Of a DNA stretch of 64,000 bases, positions 54,997 to 64,000 are shown in pieces. The DNA is taken from the NCBI RefSeq assembly GCF_003853645.1, contig NZ_QTPO01000002.1:1-64000 (forward strand), in the 5' to 3' direction. The translations under genes were made by a program, and so were the position numbers. This stretch comes from Burkholderia sp. Bp9143 (GTDB lineage Bacteria; Pseudomonadota; Gammaproteobacteria; Burkholderiales; Burkholderiaceae). Position 1 is the stretch's first letter. Every line of letters starts with the position of its first letter. The notes beneath the pieces are model-generated. The model was not told where the DNA came from. It was given only the letters and a program-made list of their open reading frames with translations, and did not search any database.

Positions 54997-55869
54997 TCAG
55001 TTGCCCACCGGTCCCGCCATCAGGTAATGCACAGCGATCCCCGCGAACAGCACGCCGCCGAGCCAGTTGTTGTGCCGGAACGCCGCGAAGCACGGCATCC
55101 GCTCTCGGTCCTTGATCAGCGTGTAGTGATACAGCGCGCAGCCGACCGCCGCGGCCCAGCCGGCCCAGTACGCGAGACCGAAGCCGAGCGTCACGCCGAT
55201 CCACACGTAGATGCCGAGCGTCATCGCATAGCACGCCATCACGGCCGCGACGTCGAAGCGGCCGAACGTCAGCGCGGACGTGCGAATGCCGATCTTGATG
55301 TCGTCGTCGCGGTCGACCATCGCGTATTCGGTGTCGTACGCGACCGACCAGAAGATGTTCGCGACCAGCATCACCCACGCAAGTGTCGGCACCGTGTCCT
55401 GCACGGCCGCGAACGCCATCGGGATGCCAAAGCCGAACGCGATGCCGAGATACGCCTGCGGAATCGCGAAGAAACGCTTCATGAACGGATACGAGCCGGC
55501 GACGAACAGCGCGACGACCGACAGCTCTTTCGTAAGCGTATTGAGCGGCAGGATCAGCAGGAACGAGATGCAGGCCAGCACCACCGCGATCGCGACGGCT
55601 TCCCATGCACGGATCTTGCCCGACGTCAGCGGCCGGTCGGCCGTGCGCTTCACGTGACGGTCGAAATCGCGGTCGGCATAGTCGTTCATCGCGCAGCCGG
55701 CCGAGCGCATCAGCAGCGTGCCGAGCGCAAAGATCACGAGCAGCGGCCAGCGCGGATGACCGTTCGACGCGATCCACAGTGCGTTGAGCGTCGGCCAGAG
55801 CAGCAGCAGGCTGCCGATCGGCTTGTCCATCCGGACGAGCCGCAGATAAAGGGGGAAGCGGGCAAGCAT
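54997..55869 (-). CDS. ubiA: 4-hydroxybenzoate octaprenyltransferase
   Basis: A 290-residue integral membrane prenyltransferase that attaches the polyprenyl tail to 4-hydroxybenzoate in ubiquinone synthesis. The two Asp-rich motifs are [20 protein letters not shown] near residue 63 and [12 protein letters not shown] near 180; about eight membrane segments are evident. The start at [13 protein letters not shown] gives the family length; the ATG at 55899 lies within a TAAAAT element and is unlikely. The 286 bases from 55870 to 56155 hold no recognisable gene. Confidence 0.96.
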   Translation of the reverse strand: MLARFPLYLRLVRMDKPIGSLLLLWPTLNALWIASNGHPRWPLLVIFALGTLLMRSAGCAMNDYADRDFDRHVKRTADRPLTSGKIRAWEAVAIAVVLACISFLLILPLNTLTKELSVVALFVAGSYPFMKRFFAIPQAYLGIAFGFGIPMAFAAVQDTVPTLAWVMLVANIFWSVAYDTEYAMVDRDDDIKIGIRTSALTFGRFDVAAVMACYAMTLGIYVWIGVTLGFGLAYWAGWAAAVGCALYHYTLIKDRERMPCFAAFRHNNWLGGVLFAGIAVHYLMAGPVGN

Positions 55870-56155
55870 GGCGAAGCACCGGGAAGAGAATCCCGGCATT
55901 TTAGAGCCGAGCGGCGGTTCGCGTCATGTCGGGACGGCCCGCGGCCGGGTGCCGCGGCACGCGCGTCGGCCGCCCGAGCCCGCTGCAGGCGGTCGGACGG
56001 CCCCACGCGCCGATCGAGGGACAGATGCATTGGGGCGCCAGTCCGACCTGATCGGAATGCGATCCGATGCGGGCAGCCCGGCCCCGGTTTGATGCCGGAG
56101 TACCCGCTGATCACCCGCTGATGCAGGCCGCAGCGCGCGACCGGCCGCACCGACC

Positions 56156-56644
56156 TTACCCGAGCAGCGACCGCAGCATCCACGCGGTCTTTTCATGCGT
56201 CTGCAGGCGCTGCGTCAGCAGGTCGGCGGTCGGCTCGTCGCTCGCCGCATCGGCGATCGGAAAGATTTCGCGCGCAGTGCGCACGACCGTCTCGTGCCCT
56301 TCGACAAGCTGGCGGATCATCTCTTCGGCGGCCGGCACGCCGTTCGCTTCCTGCACCGACGACAGTTTCGCGAAATCCGCGAACGTACCCGGCGCGACGA
56401 CGCCGAGCGTGCGAATGCGTTCGGCGACCGAGTCGACCGCGAGCCACAGTTCGTTGTACTGCTCCTCGAACATCAGGTGCAGCGTGTTGAACATCGGACC
56501 CGTGACGTTCCAATGGAAGTTGTGGGTCTTCAGATACAGCGAAAACGTATCGGCAAGCAGGCGCGACAGGCCGTCCGCGATTTTCCTGCGGTCCTTGTCG
56601 CTGATGCCGATGTTGATCTGCGTGGCGTTGCCTTTCCTGGCCAT
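56156..56644 (-). CDS. dps: DNA-binding ferritin-like protein Dps
   Basis: A 162-residue Dps that stores iron and protects DNA from peroxide. The ferroxidase motif is [20 protein letters not shown] (near residues 39-58), followed by [21 protein letters not shown] short basic N-terminus is present. GAGGAGT precedes the ATG. It is the last gene of the oxyR-katG-dps cluster and is likely OxyR-controlled as in related species, but a terminator and a small ORF lie between it and katG. Confidence 0.95.
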   Translation of the reverse strand: MARKGNATQINIGISDKDRRKIADGLSRLLADTFSLYLKTHNFHWNVTGPMFNTLHLMFEEQYNELWLAVDSVAERIRTLGVVAPGTFADFAKLSSVQEANGVPAAEEMIRQLVEGHETVVRTAREIFPIADAASDEPTADLLTQRLQTHEKTAWMLRSLLG

Positions 56645-56763
56645 CTTCGGGACTCCTCATTCGAAATGTGAACCGGCGAAAATGCGTCGAGCAATCCGCA
56701 TGCCGCGTCGCGCGGCATCCGTTCGCTACTTGCCGGCCTGGCGCGGCGAACGAATCGCCACGC

Positions 56764-56919
56764 TCAGCCGCCGGCACTCGAGACGATCGGCGCGAGCGCA
56801 TGCAGCGCCTGCGCGACCAGCTCGGCCGCACCGCCGATGACGATCGCGAAACCGACGATACGGCGCACCCACTCGGCCGGCGTGAACGCGGCGCGCATGT
56901 TCAGCATCATTTGCGTCAT
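56764..56919 (-). CDS. 51-residue small protein between katG and dps
   Basis: A 51-codon frame starting MTQMMLNMRAAFTPAEWVRR, then a Gly/Ala/Val-rich hydrophobic stretch (about 21-44) that could form one membrane helix. AAGGAGTGA 5 bases before the ATG is a strong ribosome binding site. I recognise no family. It lies after the katG terminator and before dps on the same strand, so it may be read through from katG or have its own promoter. Position and ribosome binding site make it a credible gene; function is unknown. Confidence 0.65.
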   Translation of the reverse strand: MTQMMLNMRAAFTPAEWVRRIVGFAIVIGGAAELVAQALHALAPIVSSAGG

Positions 56920-56954
56920 GGTCGTCACTCCTTCGACAAGAGCTTGAATCGGAA

Positions 56955-56983
56955 GAAAAAACGGCCGGTCGTGCGACCGGCCG
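56955..56983 (-). terminator. katG terminator
   Basis: On the minus strand, CGGCCGGTCG and CGACCGGCCG form a stem followed by TTTTTT, about 40 bases after the katG stop. Confidence 0.9.
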
Positions 56984-57023
56984 CTCCACGTTGCAACGTG
57001 ACTGCGCTAACGCATCACGACAT

Positions 57024-59468
<2,445 letters not shown>

Positions 59469-59523
59469 TCATGGCTGGACGGCGGGTGAATCGGGGGAAC
59501 ACAGGACCGGCGTGCGGCGATGC

Positions 59524-59661
59524 TCATCCGCCATACACACGATCCGCCAGGTACGCGAACGCAATCGGGCGCAGGCTGCGGGCCACGGCCCTGGCGCGAG
59601 TTACGACCTCATCGCGCGACGGGATGTTCCGCTGCGCGTGCTCCAATACCGACCGCATCAT
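59524..59661 (-). CDS. Likely 45-residue small protein at the head of the katG transcript
   Basis: A 45-codon frame starting MMRSVLEHAQRNIP. AAGGAGGAT, a near-perfect ribosome binding site, lies 5 bases before the first ATG. It is the first frame downstream of the predicted OxyR-controlled promoter. The peptide is Arg-rich with a mildly hydrophobic C-terminus (PIAFAYLADRVYGG). No family is recognised. The strong ribosome binding site and position make translation likely. Confidence 0.6.
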   Translation of the reverse strand: MMRSVLEHAQRNIPSRDEVVTRARAVARSLRPIAFAYLADRVYGG

Positions 59662-59732
59662 GACATCCTCCTTTGACGCTTGCATTCAGCGTGCGGACCG
59701 GACTGTCGATCCGACGCCGATCCATGTAGAGA

Positions 59733-59738
59733 ATTCTA
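59733..59738 (-). promoter_or_regulatory. Predicted -10 of the katG transcript
   Basis: TAGAAT on the minus strand. The position 17 bases upstream is TTCAAA (59756-59761), a poor -35 lying inside the OxyR-like site, as expected of an activator-dependent promoter. Transcription would start near 59726, giving a katG leader of about 515 bases that includes both small ORFs. Confidence 0.45.
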
Positions 59739-59745
59739 TTTTTAT

Positions 59746-59787
59746 CTATCGAATATTTGAATTCGATTAATGTTATCTATTCGATAG
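59746..59787 (-). promoter_or_regulatory. OxyR-like palindromic operator upstream of katG
   Basis: The outer arms CTATCGAATA and TATTCGATAG are perfect 10-base inverted repeats spaced by 22 bases, with a further ATTCGATT copy between them. ATAG/CTAT half-elements and an overall length near 42 bases fit the footprint of an OxyR tetramer. The A+T content is far above the surrounding DNA. Confidence 0.6.
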
Positions 59788-59817
59788 GAAAAAATAAACG
59801 GGGTCGCAAGACCCCGT
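59788..59817 (-). terminator. oxyR terminator
   Basis: On the minus strand, ACGGGGTC-TTGC-GACCCCGT is followed by a T-rich tract, directly before the OxyR-like site. It separates the oxyR transcript from that of katG. Confidence 0.88.
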
Positions 59818-59850
59818 CCATCGGCCATCTTCAAGCGCGCCGCACCCTGC

Positions 59851-60810
59851 TCAGTTCATCGTCGCCGGCATGTCGAGCTTCGCGACGCCCGGCAGATCGC
59901 ACGCGGCGATCGCCTCGCTGATCGCGTCGATCGCGGGCATCCGCGTGAAGCTCTTGCGCCACACCAGCACGACACGGCGATCCGGCACCGGTTCGTTGAA
60001 CGGTACGTACGACAGCAGCTCGGCATCGGGGCCGTTCGCGCGCGGGCCGACCTCGGCGACCGACATCCGCGGCAGCACCGTGATGCCGACCCCGCTTGCG
60101 ACCATGTGGCGAATCGTTTCGAGCGACGAGCCCTCGAAGGTCTTCTGGATGCCGTCGGCCGTCTGCGAGAAACGCATCAGCTCCGGGCACACGCCGAGCA
60201 CGTGATCGCGGAAGCAATGGCCGTTGCCGAGCAGCAGCATGGTTTCCTGCTTCAGGTCCTCGGCATCGATCTCGGCACGCTTCTCCCACGGGTGCCCTGC
60301 CGGCAGCGCGACGACGAACGGCTCGTCGTACAGCGGCCGCACCATCAGGCCGGTTTCGGGGAACGGTAGCGCCATGATCGCGGCGTCGATCTCGCCCTGC
60401 TTCAACAGTTCGAGCAGCTTCAGCGTGTAGTTCTCCTGCAGCATCAGCGGCATCTGCGGCACGCGCTGGATCATCTGCTTGACGAGCGTCGGCAGCAGGT
60501 ACGGCCCGATCGTGTAGATCACGCCGAGACGGAACGGGCCGACGAGCGGGTCCTTGCCCTGCTTGGCGATCTCCTTGATCGCGAAGGTCTGCTCGAGTAC
60601 GCGCTGCGCCTGCGTGACGATCTGGTCTCCGATCGGGGTCACGCTCACTTCGCTCGCGCCGCGCTCGAAAATCTGTACGTTGAGCTCGTCTTCCAGCTTC
60701 TTGATCGCCACCGATAGCGTCGGCTGGCTCACGAAGCATGCTTCGGCCGCGCGACCGAAATGCCGTTCGCGCGCGACCGCGACGATGTATTTCAATTCAG
60801 TCAGGGTCAT
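59851..60810 (-). CDS. oxyR: Peroxide-sensing regulator OxyR
   Basis: A 319-residue LysR-type regulator. The N-terminal helix-turn-helix (about 16-40) contains AAEACFVSQPTLSVAIKKLE. The redox pair Cys199 and Cys208 is intact in LLLGNGHCFRDHVLGVC, at the same positions as in E. coli OxyR, so it should form the activating disulfide on peroxide. It lies between recG and katG on the same strand and most likely controls katG and dps. Confidence 0.97.
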   Translation of the reverse strand: MTLTELKYIVAVARERHFGRAAEACFVSQPTLSVAIKKLEDELNVQIFERGASEVSVTPIGDQIVTQAQRVLEQTFAIKEIAKQGKDPLVGPFRLGVIYTIGPYLLPTLVKQMIQRVPQMPLMLQENYTLKLLELLKQGEIDAAIMALPFPETGLMVRPLYDEPFVVALPAGHPWEKRAEIDAEDLKQETMLLLGNGHCFRDHVLGVCPELMRFSQTADGIQKTFEGSSLETIRHMVASGVGITVLPRMSVAEVGPRANGPDAELLSYVPFNEPVPDRRVVLVWRKSFTRMPAIDAISEAIAACDLPGVAKLDMPATMN

Positions 60811-60947
60811 TGTGGGTCAATCAGGGATATACAGGCGATAGGTTTAATTTATACACCCGTTGGCACCGGTTCGCCAAGTTTCTCTGCATCGCGACGCACC
60901 GAATAAACGCTGAATGGCGGTTTTAAATCCGACCCTGAATGCGCGAA

Positions 60948-63293
60948 TCAGGCCTTCAGATATTGCTCCCGCGCGCCGAGCCAGCGCGCGAGATGCTGCG
61001 TGACCACGTCGGGATACGCGGCGATCAGTCGCGCCGCCGCGTCGCGGGCCGGGTCGATCAGCCAGCCGTCGGTCTCGAGGTTCGCGAAGCGCAGCATCGC
61101 CGCGCCGGACTGGCGCGCGCCGAGGAATTCGCCGGGGCCGCGGATCTCGAGGTCGCGCCGCGCGATCTCGAAGCCGTCGGTCGTCTCGCGCATCGTCTTC
61201 AGCCGCTCGCGGCCGGTGAGCGACAGCGGGCCCGTGTACAACAACACGCATACCGACGCCGCGGTGCCGCGCCCGACGCGGCCGCGCAGCTGGTGCAGCT
61301 GTGCGAGGCCGAAGCGCTCCGCGTGCTCGATCACCATCAGCGATGCATTCGGCACGTCGACGCCGACCTCGATCACGGTCGTCGCGACGAGCAGCTGCAC
61401 GTCGTTGCGCGTGAAGGCCTCCATCACGGCTGCCTTGTCGGCCGGCGACAGCCGCCCGTGCACGAGCCCGACCTTCAGCTCGGGCAGCGCCGCGGCCAGC
61501 GTCTCGTAGGTTTCGACGGCGGTCTGCAGCTGCAGCGTCTCGCTCTCCTCGATCAGCGGACACACCCAGTACACCTGGCGGCCGGTCAACGCGGCCTCGC
61601 GCACGCGCGCGATCACCTCCTCGCGCCGCGCATCGCCGACGAGGCGCGTCAGCACCGGCGTGCGGCCCGGCGGCAGTTCGTCGATCGTCGACACCTCGAG
61701 ATCCGCGTAATACGTCATCGCGAGCGTGCGCGGAATCGGCGTGGCCGACATCATCAGCTGGTGCGGCTGGAAATCGCGCGCGCCGTTGGCCGCGTTCGCC
61801 GCCTTCGCGCGCAGCGCGAGACGCTGCTCGACGCCGAAGCGGTGCTGCTCGTCAACGATCACGAGGCCGAGCCGCGCGAATTCGACCGTGTCCTGGATGA
61901 TCGCGTGCGTGCCGATCACGAGCTGCGCGGTGCCGAGCGCCGCGGCCTCGATCGCCGCGCGCTTCTCCTTCGCCTTCAGGCTGCCCGCGAGCCATGCGAC
62001 CGATACGCCGAGCGGCTCGAGCCACGCGCGCAGCTTGCGCGCGTGCTGTTCCGCGAGGATTTCCGTCGGCGCCATCAGCGCGGCCTGGTAGCCGGCGTCG
62101 ATCGCCTGCGTCGCGGCCAGTGCCGCGACGACCGTCTTGCCGCTGCCGACGTCACCCTGCAGCAGCCGCTGCATCGGGTGCGCGAGCGTGAGATCGTGCG
62201 CGATCTCGTCGACGACGCGCGACTGCGCGCCCGTCAGCGTGAACGGCAGCGCCGCGTAGAGGCGCGTCGTCAGCGCGTCTGCATCGGCCGCGGTGCGGCG
62301 CGGCATCGCGGGCGCCGCGCGCGTGCGGCGCTCCTCGTGCGCGCGCTTGAGCGACATCTGCTGCGCGAGCAGCTCCTCGAACTTGATGCGCGTCCATGCC
62401 GGATGCGAGCCGTCCATCAGCGCGGCTTCGTCGGAATCGACGCCCGGGTGGTGCAGGATGCGCACGGCCTGCGCGAGCGTCGGCACGCCGAGCGGCTTCA
62501 GGTAGTCGCGCTCGATCTCGGGCGGCAGCAGTTCGGGCAGCGGCGTACGCTCGACCGCGTTCTCGATCGCCTTGCGCAGATACGCCTGCGACACGCCGGC
62601 CGTGCTCGGATAGACGGGCGTGAGCACCTGCGGCAGCGGTGCATCCGCCTCGACGACCCGCACCGCCGGATGCACCATTTCCATCCCGAAGAAGCCACCG
62701 CGCACGTCGCCGCGCACGCGCAGCCGCTGGCCGACGGCCATCTGCTTGACCTGCGAGCCGTAGAAATTGAGGAAGCGCAGCACGAGCTGCTCGCCGTCGT
62801 CGTCCTGGATCTTCACGACGAGCTGCCGACGCGGCCGGTACGCGACCTCGTTGTCGAACACGACGCCCTCGGTCTGCGCGATGCCGCCCGGCAGCAGCTC
62901 GCCGATCGGCGTGAGCGTGGTTTCGTCCTCGTAGCGCATCGGCAGATGCAGCACGAGATCGATCGAGCGCGTGAGGCCGAGCTTCGCGAGCTTGTCGGCC
63001 GTCTTCACCGGTTTGTCGGCGGCCGGCTTCTTCTTGCGCTTTGCGCCCAATGCCCCGCCTTCGTCGCCGCCCGCGCCCGGTTCGACCTCGGGTGCGGCGG
63101 CGGCCGGCTGCGCGAGCCGCCCGTCGGCGCCGCGCTTCGGGCCCGCGCGGCGCGGCACGGCACCGCGCGGCTCCGCGCGCTCCACGGAACCGCCCTCCCC
63201 CGCGCTTTGCGCGGGTAATGCGGCATCGTCCGCGTCGAACGGATCGGCGGAATCGGCAACGGCGGCGGTGGAACGGCGTGGTGACACAGGCAT
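60948..63293 (-). CDS. recG: ATP-dependent DNA helicase RecG
   Basis: A 781-residue superfamily 2 helicase that reverses forks and processes branched DNA. Motif I is [18 protein letters not shown], motif II DEQHRFG, and the wedge (OB) domain lies before the helicase core; the C-terminus has LRGRVGRG. It is nearly 90 residues longer than E. coli RecG. The first 95 residues are Ala/Pro/Gly/Arg-rich and look disordered, ending in a basic [13 protein letters not shown] patch. A later start cannot be excluded. Confidence 0.95.
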   Translation of the reverse strand: MPVSPRRSTAAVADSADPFDADDAALPAQSAGEGGSVERAEPRGAVPRRAGPKRGADGRLAQPAAAAPEVEPGAGGDEGGALGAKRKKKPAADKPVKTADKLAKLGLTRSIDLVLHLPMRYEDETTLTPIGELLPGGIAQTEGVVFDNEVAYRPRRQLVVKIQDDDGEQLVLRFLNFYGSQVKQMAVGQRLRVRGDVRGGFFGMEMVHPAVRVVEADAPLPQVLTPVYPSTAGVSQAYLRKAIENAVERTPLPELLPPEIERDYLKPLGVPTLAQAVRILHHPGVDSDEAALMDGSHPAWTRIKFEELLAQQMSLKRAHEERRTRAAPAMPRRTAADADALTTRLYAALPFTLTGAQSRVVDEIAHDLTLAHPMQRLLQGDVGSGKTVVAALAATQAIDAGYQAALMAPTEILAEQHARKLRAWLEPLGVSVAWLAGSLKAKEKRAAIEAAALGTAQLVIGTHAIIQDTVEFARLGLVIVDEQHRFGVEQRLALRAKAANAANGARDFQPHQLMMSATPIPRTLAMTYYADLEVSTIDELPPGRTPVLTRLVGDARREEVIARVREAALTGRQVYWVCPLIEESETLQLQTAVETYETLAAALPELKVGLVHGRLSPADKAAVMEAFTRNDVQLLVATTVIEVGVDVPNASLMVIEHAERFGLAQLHQLRGRVGRGTAASVCVLLYTGPLSLTGRERLKTMRETTDGFEIARRDLEIRGPGEFLGARQSGAAMLRFANLETDGWLIDPARDAAARLIAAYPDVVTQHLARWLGAREQYLKA

Positions 63294-63460
63294 CGGATCG
63301 TCTGGGTGCTTCGCAAGGCAAGTACAATAGCGGCTTTCACGTCGTCCGAACGAACGACGCCGGCCAGGCCGCGCATCCCGCCATCATAGCGGCTCGCGCG
63401 CCCCGTTTATGCGTTTCCGCCCTGTCGGCGGCGCCCGCCGGCCGTTTCGAACCAGCCCGC

Positions 63461-64000
63461 ATGTTCACGCTTTCCGATTTCGATTTCAATCTGCCACCCG
63501 AGCTGATTGCGCAAACCGCGCTGCCCGACCGCACCGCGAGCCGCCTGCTCGAGGTCGATGGCACCGCCGAGCCCGCGCGCCTCGTCGACCGCCGCTTCGC
63601 CGAGCTGCCGTCGTGCATCGCGCCCGGCGACCTGCTCGTGTTCAACGATACCAAGGTGCTGAAGGCGCGTTTCTTCGGCCAGAAGGCCAGCGGCGGCAAG
63701 ATCGAGGTACTGATCGAGCGCGTGACCGGCACGCACACCGCACTCGCGCAGATCCGCGCGAGCAAGTCGCCGGGCGCCGGCACGACGCTGCGCCTTGCCG
63801 ACGCGTTCGACGTGACGGTCGGCGAGCGCGTCGAGCCGTTCTTCACGCTGCACTTCCCGGAGCCGTGCCTCACGCTGATCGAGCAGCACGGCCGCCTGCC
63901 GCTGCCGCCGTACATCGAGCACGACGCCGACGCGAACGACGAGACGCGCTACCAGACCGTCTACGCGAGCAACCCGGGGGCGGTCGCCGCGCCGACGGCC
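63461..64000 (+). CDS. queA: tRNA preQ1(34) S-adenosylmethionine ribosyltransferase-isomerase, N-terminal part
   Basis: The first 180 residues of QueA; the gene continues past the right edge. QueA builds epoxyqueuosine at position 34 of tRNAs with GUN anticodons. The N-terminus [20 protein letters not shown] and the block [17 protein letters not shown] are characteristic, as is GRLPLPPYI near residue 146. It is divergent from recG; TACAAT at 63323 could be a -10. Confidence 0.95.
   Translation, partial: MFTLSDFDFNLPPELIAQTALPDRTASRLLEVDGTAEPARLVDRRFAELPSCIAPGDLLVFNDTKVLKARFFGQKASGGKIEVLIERVTGTHTALAQIRASKSPGAGTTLRLADAFDVTVGERVEPFFTLHFPEPCLTLIEQHGRLPLPPYIEHDADANDETRYQTVYASNPGAVAAPTA

Noticed and set aside
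56726-56989. An 87-codon minus-strand frame after katG
   Set aside because: It runs through the katG terminator and is in a different frame from the 51-codon ORF, which has the better ribosome binding site.

Overview
The window is about 68% G+C, with short intergenic gaps and conserved housekeeping gene order. Protein sequences (TolA/TolB, the GrpE-thioredoxin-DnaK order, OxyR-KatG-Dps, the GlcDEF locus) fit a betaproteobacterium of the genus Burkholderia, most likely the main chromosome of a B. cepacia complex species. I see no insertion sequence, prophage, integrase, CRISPR array or compositional island, so this is core genome. Its less obvious content is regulatory: RNA leaders, operators and very small genes between the housekeeping genes.

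Layout. 1-1758: the 5' part of glyA, read leftwards behind a ZTP-type riboswitch with its own promoter, then a YdfG-type dehydrogenase. 1876-7646: the complete cell-envelope operon ybgC-tolQRAB-pal-cpoB, then tRNA-Lys with a consensus promoter and terminator. 7703-12049: an AraC regulator divergent from an AhpD-like protein, a YafJ-type amidotransferase, MscS and DedA. 12159-15121: mutL-miaA. 15176-22143: an NTF2-like protein, purM, then hda-HAD phosphatase-pcnB-folK-deoxynucleoside kinase-panB. 22212-31738: a leftward stress and cofactor block, hrcA, hemH-hslR and grpE-trx-dnaK-dnaJ-pabBC, with two sigma32-like promoters. 31869-34497: nadK-recN. 34557-44222: glnE, divergent from yhdP-nitrilase-tldD.

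44240-45780: aroG, preceded by a promoter, a 21-codon leader peptide rich in Phe/Tyr/Trp and an intrinsic terminator that can pair alternatively. This is a complete transcription attenuator. 45813-47667: flavohaemoglobin gene hmp with an NsrR-like operator, and a PduO-type cobalamin adenosyltransferase. 47808-53220: two FAD-linked oxidases followed by glcE-glcF (glycolate oxidation). 53343-54903: yggS-proC. 54997-55869: ubiA. 56156-60810: the peroxide-defence cluster oxyR-katG-dps, transcribed leftwards. It contains an OxyR-like palindrome and three unrecognised small ORFs, two of them in the katG leader and one between katG and dps. 60948-63293: recG; 63461 to the end: the 5' part of queA.

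How it fits together. Several genes link one-carbon, folate and aromatic metabolism: glyA under ZTP control, folK, panB, pabBC, purM, and aroG under aromatic attenuation. Heat shock (hrcA, grpE, dnaK, dnaJ, hslR), peroxide (oxyR, katG, dps), nitric oxide (hmp) and DNA repair (mutL, recN, recG) genes make up most of the rest. At least five genes (ybgC, mutL, the HAD phosphatase, hrcA, nadK) have a -10-like hexamer only 6-8 bases before the ATG, which suggests leaderless mRNAs.
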